Assembly: GCF_025421775.1 (NCBI RefSeq)
Contig: NZ_JAOEFX010000002.1
Coordinates: forward strand, 496,001 to 560,000
Direction of reading: 5' to 3'
DNA length: 64,000 nt
Source of the DNA: Paenarthrobacter aurescens
Lineage (GTDB): Bacteria; Actinomycetota; Actinomycetes; Actinomycetales; Micrococcaceae
The notes below the pieces were generated by a model. That model saw nothing but the letters and a program-made list of their open reading frames with translations, had not been told where the DNA came from and searched no databases. The translations under genes and the position numbers were made by a program. Of this stretch, positions 53,980-61,914 are shown piece by piece; position 1 is the stretch's first letter, and every line of letters starts with the position of its first letter.

Positions 53980-55200
53980 ATGACGGAAGTCGCCAAACGG
54001 AAAACGGGCAAGATCCTTGCCATCGTAGGGATCTGCGCTGCTATTGCCGTGGGCGGAATTGGCGTGGTGACCGTGCCGGGGCTGCTGGCTGGTTCAACCC
54101 AGAATGGTGCCGCTGCTCCGTCGCCGGCTCCCACCGTGGAGGCCAAGCCCGTTGAGCTGGGGATCACCCCGCTGGACGGAGCGATTGAGTGGAACCCCGT
54201 GGTGGGCCCGCAAATCAAAGCGGTCAACGGCAAGGTCAAGGACGTTGTGCTGGCGCCGGTGGACGGAGGCACGCCTGTGCAGGGCAAGACGAGCCCTGAT
54301 GGCAGCACGTGGACCACGTCGGAGGTCCTGAAATTCAAGACCCAGTACAGCTATTCCTTCACCGTGGTGGACACCGCGGGGAAGGAAACCAAAAAGACCC
54401 AAACCTTCACCACGGTTTCAGCAGCCTATGAGGCAGACGCGTCCATTTACCCCCGCCACGGCACTACGGCGGGATCCGGGCAGCCCATCGAAATCAACTT
54501 CAGCGAGCCGGTAGTTGACAAGGCAGCCATGGAGAAGCGCGTTGCCATCACGGTTTCCTCAGGCCAGCCTGTGGCCTGGCACTGGTACTCGGACAAGAAG
54601 GTCCGGATCCGTCCTGAAGCTTTCTGGGCTTCCGGGACCACGGTCACCGTGGACATGAAACTCCTGGGAGTGGACTTCGGTAACAAGATGATCGGCAATG
54701 CCGACGTCGTTTCCACGTTTACCACCGGCCCCCAGCGCGTGGCCGTGGTGGATGACACCACCAAGACCATGAACGTGTACTCCGACGGACAACTGGTTCA
54801 CACGGCTCCGGTGTCCCTCGGTGGCGAGGACTGGCTCTCTCCTACGGGGTACGCCGTGATCCTGGAGCAGGAGCGCAAATCCAACTTCAATGCCGGCAGC
54901 ATCGGCCTTAAGCCGGGGGACAAGGGCTACTATGCGCCGATGGTGGTGGATTATGCCAACCGCCTGACGTGGTCCGGTGTCTACGTACACCAAGCCCTCG
55001 AATCCGCTTGGGGTGCCATTGGCCGGGTGAACGTCTCCCATGGCTGCGTAGGCCTGCTGCCGGACGACGCTGCATGGTTCTTCAACAACATGAAGACCGG
55101 CGATGTTGTCCAGATCCTGAACACCGGCGCGCCGGCCGTGGAACCTTTGGAAGGGTTCGGGGATTGGAACATCCCCTGGGCGAGCTACGCCCAACGGTAG
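53980..55200 (+). CDS. L,D-transpeptidase (YkuD) with N-terminal Ig-like domains
   Basis: This 406-residue membrane-anchored enzyme forms 3-3 peptidoglycan cross-links. An uncleaved-type hydrophobic segment (about residues 11-33) precedes two Ig-like domains and the YkuD catalytic domain, whose active site NVSHGCVGLLPDDA holds His354 and Cys356. The anchor lacks a lipobox Cys. ATG 53980 is chosen over the longer frame. The layout matches mycobacterial Ldt enzymes. Confidence 0.92.
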   Translation: MTEVAKRKTGKILAIVGICAAIAVGGIGVVTVPGLLAGSTQNGAAAPSPAPTVEAKPVELGITPLDGAIEWNPVVGPQIKAVNGKVKDVVLAPVDGGTPVQGKTSPDGSTWTTSEVLKFKTQYSYSFTVVDTAGKETKKTQTFTTVSAAYEADASIYPRHGTTAGSGQPIEINFSEPVVDKAAMEKRVAITVSSGQPVAWHWYSDKKVRIRPEAFWASGTTVTVDMKLLGVDFGNKMIGNADVVSTFTTGPQRVAVVDDTTKTMNVYSDGQLVHTAPVSLGGEDWLSPTGYAVILEQERKSNFNAGSIGLKPGDKGYYAPMVVDYANRLTWSGVYVHQALESAWGAIGRVNVSHGCVGLLPDDAAWFFNNMKTGDVVQILNTGAPAVEPLEGFGDWNIPWASYAQR

Positions 55201-55323
55201 TCCTGCTGTTAAGATCGTTGCAGTGATTATTTCCTGCGCGCTTTGACTCATTTTTCCAGCGCTGACATCTCGTCGGTCCTGCTCTTTGTGCTGCCCTCCA
55301 CGGTGATTCCGGGTGTCCCTCAG

Positions 55324-55345
55324 GGGAACCCGCTAACGGGTTCCC
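55324..55345 (+). terminator. Hairpin after the L,D-transpeptidase gene
   Basis: GGGAACCCG and CGGGTTCCC form a perfect 9-bp stem with a 4-nt loop, but it lies 124 nt after the stop, without a T-run, and 43 nt before the next gene. It may instead belong to that gene's leader. Confidence 0.5.
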
Positions 55346-55387
55346 AGGCCTCTTCCACCGGACCCCTCCTCATCACCTGGAGCACGC

Positions 55388-56221
55388 ATGACTTTTTCAC
55401 CAAACCTTCGCCCTGACTGCGGCAACTGCTTTGCACTCTGCTGCACCGCGCTCGGATTCACACGTTCTGCCGACTTTGCCATCGATAAGCCAGCTGCCGT
55501 AGCTTGCCCGAACATGGCGGACGACTTTTCCTGCTCGATCCATCAACGCCTGCTGCCGCGGGGTTTCCGCGGCTGCACGGTGTTTGATTGCTTCGGCGCC
55601 GGCCAAGTGGTTTCCCAGGGAACTTTCGCGGGAACCAGTTGGACCCAGGACCCCTCATCCAAGTCCTCGATGTTCGCTGTGTTCAAGGTTGTCAGGCAAC
55701 TCCACGAGATGCTCTGGTACCTGGCTGAGGCCCGGCAACGGACCTTCGATCCTGACCTGGCATCCACCGCGGACCACCTGTCTGAACGCATAGCGGCCAC
55801 CGCCCAAGGCGACGCCTCCACGGTCCTGGGCGCCGACGTCGAAACCTTGCACGGAGAGGTGCGGGTCCTCCTGATGGAGGTCAGCGAAGAACTGCGTGCC
55901 TCCTACGGTGCCGAGGACAAGCAGACGCTCGACGGCGGCCCTCGTCACCTGGAAATGAGCGGAGCAGACCTCATGGGGGCCAACCTTGCCAACCGGGGTC
56001 TATGCGGAGCAGACCTCCGCAGTGCCTACCTGATCGGAGCCAACCTCAGGAACAGCGACCTCACGGCAGTCGACCTCCTGGGAGCAGATCTTCGCGGAGC
56101 ACAACTCCACGGCGCGGACCTCTCCAAGGCCCTGTACCTGACCCAACCGCAGATCAATGCCGCCGAAGGAGACTCCACCACCCTCCTGCCGGAACGGCTC
56201 ACTAGACCGACTCAGTGGTGA
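55388..56221 (+). CDS. Cys-rich protein with C-terminal pentapeptide repeats
   Basis: This 277-residue protein joins two parts. Residues 1-70 contain eight Cys (11, 14, 18, 19, 40, 49, 63, 68) in CGNCFALCC, ACPN, SCSIH and GCTVFDC, resembling metal- or Fe-S-binding YkgJ-like clusters. Residues about 186-250 are pentapeptide repeats of the A(D/N)LxG type (MSGADLMGANLA, GADLRSAYLIGANLRNSDL). A helical middle contains QLHEMLWYLAEARQR. GGAG precedes ATG. Function unknown; a redox sensor with a scaffold is one guess. Confidence 0.82.
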   Translation: MTFSPNLRPDCGNCFALCCTALGFTRSADFAIDKPAAVACPNMADDFSCSIHQRLLPRGFRGCTVFDCFGAGQVVSQGTFAGTSWTQDPSSKSSMFAVFKVVRQLHEMLWYLAEARQRTFDPDLASTADHLSERIAATAQGDASTVLGADVETLHGEVRVLLMEVSEELRASYGAEDKQTLDGGPRHLEMSGADLMGANLANRGLCGADLRSAYLIGANLRNSDLTAVDLLGADLRGAQLHGADLSKALYLTQPQINAAEGDSTTLLPERLTRPTQW

Positions 56222-56248
56222 TTTTGACTGGTAACAGCCGCACCGGAG

Positions 56249-57055
56249 CTACGACCCGTGACTGTACGGCAGCTTCCTGAGTCGTTCTCCGACAGTCGCG
56301 TTCCGCTGCTCCGCCTGGCGCAGGCGGGCGAGCTCGCGGTTGCGTCGTTCCCCGAGGACTGCCCCGATGTAGTCCTCGGGGATGGTGCCTGAGGGAGGGG
56401 GAGGGGCGACGTACCTTGCGAGTTCGGAGGCCAGGGATGCCGCCATGTTGACGCGCGATGCCGGAGCCATGAGGTACGCCTGCTGCACAAACGTTCCTGC
56501 CCTGCGCGCGGTGGCATCGGGGACCCTGCCTATATCTGCCATGGCTACCCAGGCCTGAAGATAGTGGGGTGCCACGGGCATGATCCGGGGCTTGGAGGGA
56601 ACACGCTGACGGAGCGAGTAGGTGCCGGCGACGATGTCGCCCAGACGCTTGGACTTGTCGTTGAAAAGCGCTACTCCGATGGCCAGGCCACCGAACGTCA
56701 TGTAGATCTCCAGGAAACCGAGGAGACCACGGATGAGCGCGTGACGGAATCGGATGGAGCCGCCGTCGTCGCGTACGATGCGTAGTCCTGTGGCGAGCTT
56801 CCCCAGGGACCGTCCGCGGGTGAGTGTCTCCACGGCGATAGGGACGATGACGACGGAGAAGACGACGCTGCTGAGGACCAACGCCTGGATGGCGGCGTCA
56901 TCGAGGTCCTGGGAGGCGGCGCTGATGAGGATGATGAGCAGTATGGCGAGGACGACCTGGGAGATGACGTCGAGGATGAGCCCCAGTGCACGGGCAGCGA
57001 AGGATGCCGGGCGCAACTCCAGGACCACTGCCTCGCCGGTGATGATTGAACTCAT
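56249..57055 (-). CDS. RDD family membrane protein
   Basis: The 268-residue protein (start MSSIITGEA) has the RDD domain in the first ~150 residues: ASFAARALGLILDVISQ near the start, then RGRSLGKLATGLRIVRDDGG and RHALIRGLLGFLEIY. A hydrophilic C-terminus of about 110 residues with ARRAGTFVQQAY and a basic end follows. RDD proteins may be ion antiporters. TATGGG, 7 nt, ATG suggests a leaderless start. It is divergent from the SpoIIM-family gene, an arrangement seen in other actinobacteria. Confidence 0.87.
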   Translation of the reverse strand: MSSIITGEAVVLELRPASFAARALGLILDVISQVVLAILLIILISAASQDLDDAAIQALVLSSVVFSVVIVPIAVETLTRGRSLGKLATGLRIVRDDGGSIRFRHALIRGLLGFLEIYMTFGGLAIGVALFNDKSKRLGDIVAGTYSLRQRVPSKPRIMPVAPHYLQAWVAMADIGRVPDATARRAGTFVQQAYLMAPASRVNMAASLASELARYVAPPPPSGTIPEDYIGAVLGERRNRELARLRQAEQRNATVGERLRKLPYSHGS

Positions 57056-57149
57056 GCCCGCCCCCATACTTCGCAAACGCAGCGGGCCCACGGCGTGCCC
57101 GCATCAATGAGTCTAGCCGCGGCACTGACCCGGCGGGTGGCACAGGGGC

Positions 57150-57161
57150 TAGGGTGGTGCC
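57150..57161 (+). promoter_or_regulatory. Leaderless -10 (TAGGGT) for the SpoIIM-family gene
   Basis: TAGGGT at 57150-57155, 6 nt, GTG 57162. Confidence 0.6.
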
Positions 57162-58154
57162 GTGGACATTGACGCCTTCTCGGCCGTACAGGGGGACAAG
57201 TGGTCCCGGCTTCATTTTCTGGCGCACAAGCGCCGGCTCACTGGAGCCGAAGCAGACGAACTGCTGCGGCTGTACCAAACGGTGTCCGGGCATCTGTCCC
57301 TGATTCGCTCTGTGGCCCCGGAGACAGGCTTGTCGGCGTCCTTGTCTGCGGCGCTGGCCCAGGCCCGGACACGTTTTACGGGGGCACGCTCGAATTTTAT
57401 GGAGGACTTGGCACGGTTCTTCGTTATTTCCCTGCCCGCGGCGTTCTACCGAATCCGCTGGCTGACTCTTTGGTGCGGGCTTGCCTTCGTGCTGGTAGCG
57501 GGTGCTTATGCCCTGTGGATCGGCACGTCACCGGATGCTTTGAGGGCCGTAGCCAGTGATGCAAAAGTGCAGCAGTACGTGGAGGAGGACTTCATTGACT
57601 ACTACTCGGAGAATCCCGCTGCCTCGTTCGCAGGCGCTGTGTGGACGAACAACGCCTGGATTTCCGCCCAAGCTGTGGCGTTTGGAATCACCGGGTTCTG
57701 GGTGTCGTTCATCCTGTTCATGAATGCCCAGGGCCTGGGAATCGCGGCCGGGCTTTTCCTGGCGACGGGAAAGATGGATATCTTCTTCAGTTACATCCTT
57801 CCGCACGGCCTGATGGAACTCACGGCGGTGTTCATTGCTTGCGCGGCCGGGCTCAAGATCTTCTGGGCCATGGTGAGGCCCGGTCCCAGGACGCGGCTCC
57901 AGGCTGTGGCTGATGAAGGACGGTCTTTGATGACTGTTGCCCTCGGGTTGGTGCTCGTCCTGCTGATCTCCGGGATAGTGGAGGGCTTCGTGACGCCGAG
58001 TGCGTTGCCTGTGTGGGCCAAGATCACCATCGGGGCGCTGGTTTTGGCTGGTTATTGGGTCTATACCTTGGTGCTCGGTGGGAGGGCAGCCCGCGCCGGT
58101 GTCACCGGTGACCTGGTTGTCCACGACGCCGGGTATCGCAGCATCGCCGCATAG
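57162..58154 (+). CDS. Stage II sporulation protein M (SpoIIM) family membrane protein
   Basis: This 330-residue protein begins with a soluble helical stretch (FLAHKRRLTGAEADELLRLYQ), then about six hydrophobic helices from residue ~98, with the family's NNAWISAQAVAFGITGFW and LPHGLMELTAVFIACAAGLKI. In non-sporulating actinobacteria these proteins are integral membrane proteins of unknown role, usually paired with an RDD gene as here. The GTG start is set by the leaderless promoter. Confidence 0.88.
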   Translation: MDIDAFSAVQGDKWSRLHFLAHKRRLTGAEADELLRLYQTVSGHLSLIRSVAPETGLSASLSAALAQARTRFTGARSNFMEDLARFFVISLPAAFYRIRWLTLWCGLAFVLVAGAYALWIGTSPDALRAVASDAKVQQYVEEDFIDYYSENPAASFAGAVWTNNAWISAQAVAFGITGFWVSFILFMNAQGLGIAAGLFLATGKMDIFFSYILPHGLMELTAVFIACAAGLKIFWAMVRPGPRTRLQAVADEGRSLMTVALGLVLVLLISGIVEGFVTPSALPVWAKITIGALVLAGYWVYTLVLGGRAARAGVTGDLVVHDAGYRSIAA

Positions 58155-58200
58155 ACCTTACAGTTACGTTTCGATCTGGTCGCAGGCGGGGTGGCACCGC

Positions 58201-59526
58201 GTGTCTGAAGAGGGCCGGGCGGTAGGCTCGAATGCAGACAAGAGAGCCGGTAGCAAGCAATCGCCGGTGGATGCCTACGGAAGTGAACCCGCTGTGAGCG
58301 ACAAAAGCCCAAAACCACAAGAACCGGACACGGACGTCCATGAGGACCCCAACGAACCGGCCTTCGACTGGATGAAGCCGAAGAGCTCCAGCAGTGCTTC
58401 CGGCGCAGCTCCTGCCACTAAAGCGACCCCGGCTAATACCGCTACGCCGGCCACTACCGCGACACCTGCTGACAACGCCACGCCGGCCACTACCGCGACG
58501 CCTGCTAACACCGCAACGCCGGCCACTACAGCCACGCCGGCCAGCGGCCAGCCCGAGAGCCGTGCTGACCGCAAAGCCGCAGAGGCAGCCGACGTCGAGC
58601 CGGAACCCCCGCTGTTCGCTGACACGCTCGCTGGTGCTTCCACTGACAAGCAGCCGTCGCACTATTCGGAACCTTTGCCGACGTCGGCCCTTCAGGTCCG
58701 TCCGCCGGAAGACGAAGTGGCCCGCCGCAATGCTGAACGCGAGCAAGCCGCAAAAGTGAAACCGATCGGCCCCCGGGTTTTCCAGGTTCTGTTGGCCGTC
58801 TTCTATCCGGTGATCCTCCTGGTGCTCGCCGTCCGGGCGGTCACCAGCCCCCTGTTCCTGTGGGTGGAGTACAACCGCCCTGGTTTTCCCGGCGACGGCT
58901 ACGGTTTCAGCACTGACGACCGCATGACGTACGGCTCGTACGCCGTGGACTACCTGAGCAACTGGGCCGGTCCGCGGTACTTGGGTGGCTTGGTCAACCA
59001 GGATGGCGCCAAGCTGTTCAAGGACAGCGAAGTGGCGCACATGGCTGACGTCAAGCTGGTCATATTGTCGTCCTTCGGTGCCGGCCTGCTGCTCATCATC
59101 CTCAGCATCATCGCCATCCTGTACTTGCGTAAGCGCAGTAACGGCGGGATCCGTCGAGGTCTCTTTGCCGGATCCATCGTTACTTTGGTCATCATTATTG
59201 GCCTCGCTGTCCTGGCAGCACTGAGCTGGCAGCAGTTCTTCACTGAGTTCCACCGGATCTTCTTCGCCAACGGGACGTGGACGTTCTCGCTGGAGGACAC
59301 CCTCATCCGGCTCTTCCCGGGACAGTTCTGGATCGACGCGGGCATCGTCATTGGCGCCCTGGTATTCCTTGTAGCGACGCTGACGTTCATCTTCACGTGG
59401 CCCACCAAGCAGCGTCGGGGGCTGGCGGGTAAGCAGGATGCTGCGGACGGCGACGACACGGGTGACGCCGCTGCGGTGCCAAACGACGATGAAAGCACCA
59501 AGGAAGCAACAGAAGTCAAACGGTAG
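58201..59526 (+). CDS. TIGR01906 (DUF1461) family membrane protein with long Ala/Thr/Pro-repeat N-terminus
   Basis: The protein has a disordered N-terminus of about 180 residues, including repeats of the type TATPATTATPA (58411-58550). Four to five hydrophobic helices follow (from about residue 192), with family sequence FSTDDRMTYGSYAVDYL and an extracytoplasmic loop holding FKDSEVAHMADVK. The C-terminal tail is acidic. Function unknown. GTG 58201 is the first usable start, but a TAGGCT box at about 58222 would favour GTG 58267 or 58294 (GGAAG upstream), which only shortens the disordered part. Confidence 0.8.
   Translation: MSEEGRAVGSNADKRAGSKQSPVDAYGSEPAVSDKSPKPQEPDTDVHEDPNEPAFDWMKPKSSSSASGAAPATKATPANTATPATTATPADNATPATTATPANTATPATTATPASGQPESRADRKAAEAADVEPEPPLFADTLAGASTDKQPSHYSEPLPTSALQVRPPEDEVARRNAEREQAAKVKPIGPRVFQVLLAVFYPVILLVLAVRAVTSPLFLWVEYNRPGFPGDGYGFSTDDRMTYGSYAVDYLSNWAGPRYLGGLVNQDGAKLFKDSEVAHMADVKLVILSSFGAGLLLIILSIIAILYLRKRSNGGIRRGLFAGSIVTLVIIIGLAVLAALSWQQFFTEFHRIFFANGTWTFSLEDTLIRLFPGQFWIDAGIVIGALVFLVATLTFIFTWPTKQRRGLAGKQDAADGDDTGDAAAVPNDDESTKEATEVKR
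58411..58550 (+). repeat. Coding tandem repeat, ~36-bp period
   Basis: About three and a half imperfect copies of a 36-bp unit encode ATPATTATPA(D/N)x. Units share blocks such as ACGCCGGCCACTAC with third-base differences, so the repeat is degenerate rather than freshly expanded. Confidence 0.75.
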
Positions 59527-60071
59527 TCGCGGCAGAAGCCCGTGGGTTGAAGGCGATCCTGAAGTAGTCAGCACGGAACGCCAGGAAATCCAGCCCGTTC
59601 CTCAATTGCCGTAAAGCTCCAGTGCCGACACTCCGCGGATATTCGCAGTGCTGAACTCAGGAGTACGAGGAATTCTGTACCCTTCATTGTGCCCGTACGG
59701 GAGGCTTTGTAGAAGAGAAACTCCGTGCCGACGCCGGCGGGGGTGACCTTGGGACTCCTCTGCAAGCCGCCGGTTAGTGCGCCAAGCTGACCATGCCCAA
59801 CATCAGCGGCTTCGCCATCAATGGCCAGCTTCGTTTCGACAAGAGGTTCTCCTCCTCTACCTTCTTGCTGCTGTCAAGACACCGATGAGCTGTTCAGGGC
59901 GGTCTGTGCTGGCGACGACGGTCTTGCCGTTTTCGTCTCGATGTGGATCTCCGGACCGCCGACGAGGTACCCGATCATGCCGGGCCCCATGTATCGGAGC
60001 CCGTACCCGCTGGGACCGGCCGCGTTGTCGGTGGTCACCGGTGGTGATTCGAGCCGGCCTAGGTGGTGCCG
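59527..60071. other. 545-bp gap with a degenerate coding remnant
   Basis: No intact gene is convincing. Short open frames are present on both strands without ribosome sites. The part nearest the ligase gene (59857-60050) holds a minus-strand coding remnant described separately. The rest (59527-59850) has a 65-codon minus-strand frame of unknown meaning. Confidence 0.55.
59857..60050 (-). pseudogene. Frameshifted remnant of a small protein (PH-like domain suspected)
   Basis: On the minus strand one frame reads SGYGLRYMGPGMIGYLVGGPEI and then HIE. After a one-base shift near 59935, the next frame continues DENGKTVVASTDRPEQLI and GVLTAARR before a stop at 59857. The two halves read sensibly as one small beta-plus-helix domain, like the C-terminal part of bacterial PH-like or DUF3093-type membrane proteins. 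No start region is visible. The shift is either a true mutation or a sequencing error. Confidence 0.45.
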
Positions 60072-61904
60072 CTACTTTTCGTAGAGCTTTTCCACAACCG
60101 ACGAGAAATCGCCAACCACGGCCGCCCGCTTCAGTTTGAGCGACGGCGTCAGGTGGCCGGATTCGACGCTGAGCTCAGCCGTAAGGAATGCGAATTTCTT
60201 GATCGATTCAGCGGCGGACACGAGCTTGTTGGCCTCGTCCACAGCCGACTGCACGGCGGCGTTCACCCGGTCGTCTCGAGCTGCGTCCTCGAGTGCCAAG
60301 GCACCGACCTTGTTCTCCGCGCACCAATCGGCCAAGCCGTCGGGATCGAGGCTCACCAGTGCCCCGATAAACGGCCGGCCGTCGCCCACCACCACTGCCT
60401 GGCCCACCAACGGGTGCTCGCGCAGTTTCTCCTCCAAAGGGCCCGGAGCCACGTTCTTGCCACCTGCAGTGACCAGGAGGTCCTTCTTGCGGCCGGTGAT
60501 GGTCAGGAAGCCGTCTTCGTCCAGTTCGCCGAGGTCGCCGGTACGGAAGAACCCATCAACAAACGCGGCCTCGTTGGCTGCCTCATTGCGGTGATACCCC
60601 TTGAATACACCGATGCCCTTGACCAGCACTTCGCCGTCCTGGGCCACCCGGACGGTGGTGCCGGGGAGGGGGATCCCGACGGTACCGATACGGGTCATGC
60701 TGGGAGTGTTGACGGTACAAGGCGCGGTGGTCTCCGTCAGCCCATAGCCCTCCAGCACGGGAACACCCGCTCCATGGAAGAAGTGGTTGTCCCGGAGGCT
60801 CAGGGGACTGGCACCGGAGACCGTGTAGCCCACGTTCCCGCCGAAAACCTCGCGCACCTTGGGATAGAGAAGCTTGTTGAACGCGGTGTGCTTCATACCC
60901 AAAAGCCACCCCGGCCCGGGTCCCTGCCCACGCGCGGCGAGGTCGACCGCCGTCGAATATTCCACAGCGGTTGCTGACGCTGCGGAGAAGAGCGCGGACT
61001 TTCCGCTCATGGCGGCTTTGTGGCCTGCGCCGGCATAGACCTTCTCGAAGATACGGGGAACGGCGAGCAGGAATGTGGGCTTGAAGGAACTGAGGTCGGC
61101 CATCAGCCCGGCGGCTCCGGCGCTATGCCCCAGCGTGATGCCTGCGGTGAGGCAAACAACCTGGACCGCCCTAGCAAGGACGTGTGCCAGCGGCAGAAAC
61201 ATCAGTGTCCGTGCGCCTTGCTGCATCAGCAGCTCGGGGAGGAACGGGATGACGTTCCGCGCCACCAGGACAAAGTTGCCGTGGGTGATTTCGCAGCCCT
61301 TGGGCTTGCCCGTGGTTCCGGAGGTGTAAACGATTGAGGCGACGTCAGCCAGGGTTGCGGCGCTGCGCTGGCGCTCCAGTTCGGCGTCCATAATGCCGAT
61401 TCCGACGGCGGAGACGCTGGTCAGGTTGGGGGCGTCGCCGTCGTGCTCCATCCGCATGATCGCCACGGGATCGTCGCCGAGTGCCGTGGACCGGTTCACC
61501 ACCGCATGGACAAGGTCGGCTTTGGCCGTGTCCTCCACGAAGATGCGTCGAGCGCCGGAATCAGCCAGGATCCATTCGATCTGGCTGGCTGACGACGTCT
61601 CATAGATGGGTACGGTCACGCCGCCTGCCATCCAGATGGCGAAGTCCACCAACGTCCATTCGAAGCTTGAGCGGGACAAGACCGCCACGGGGTCACCGAC
61701 GTTGAGGCCACCAGCGATCAGGCCCTTGGCCAAAGCAGTGACATCGGCGAGGAACCTTGCAGCGGAGACATTCAGCCAACCGTTGGCCGTCTTGTGGGCG
61801 TACAGGATCCCGAACGGATCCTTGGCGCAGCGTTCCAGGAGGAGGTCCGTCACGTTGGTGTCCGGGTCCGCCTCGACCAGGAGCTCCGTGCTCGCTTCCC
61901 TCAC
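60072..61904 (-). CDS. Long-chain fatty acid--CoA ligase (AMP-forming)
   Basis: This 610-residue enzyme activates fatty acids to acyl-CoA through acyl-AMP. The P-loop is YTSGTTGKPKGCEITHGN. LEGYGLTETTAP, FRTGDLGELDEDGF and TGRKKDLLVTAGGKNVAP are the later adenylation motifs, with a catalytic Lys in the C-terminal LTPSLKLKR. It resembles the FadD15-like actinobacterial group. AGGAGG precedes GTG. It lies 10 nt after the O-mannosyltransferase gene in the same direction, so the two are cotranscribed. Confidence 0.94.
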   Translation of the reverse strand: MREASTELLVEADPDTNVTDLLLERCAKDPFGILYAHKTANGWLNVSAARFLADVTALAKGLIAGGLNVGDPVAVLSRSSFEWTLVDFAIWMAGGVTVPIYETSSASQIEWILADSGARRIFVEDTAKADLVHAVVNRSTALGDDPVAIMRMEHDGDAPNLTSVSAVGIGIMDAELERQRSAATLADVASIVYTSGTTGKPKGCEITHGNFVLVARNVIPFLPELLMQQGARTLMFLPLAHVLARAVQVVCLTAGITLGHSAGAAGLMADLSSFKPTFLLAVPRIFEKVYAGAGHKAAMSGKSALFSAASATAVEYSTAVDLAARGQGPGPGWLLGMKHTAFNKLLYPKVREVFGGNVGYTVSGASPLSLRDNHFFHGAGVPVLEGYGLTETTAPCTVNTPSMTRIGTVGIPLPGTTVRVAQDGEVLVKGIGVFKGYHRNEAANEAAFVDGFFRTGDLGELDEDGFLTITGRKKDLLVTAGGKNVAPGPLEEKLREHPLVGQAVVVGDGRPFIGALVSLDPDGLADWCAENKVGALALEDAARDDRVNAAVQSAVDEANKLVSAAESIKKFAFLTAELSVESGHLTPSLKLKRAAVVGDFSSVVEKLYEK

Positions 61905-61914
61905 TGCTTGCCTC

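Noticed and set aside
59777..60139. 120-codon plus-strand frame near the ligase gene end
   Set aside because: Arg/Pro-rich shadow overlapping the 3' end of the ligase gene and the minus-strand remnant.
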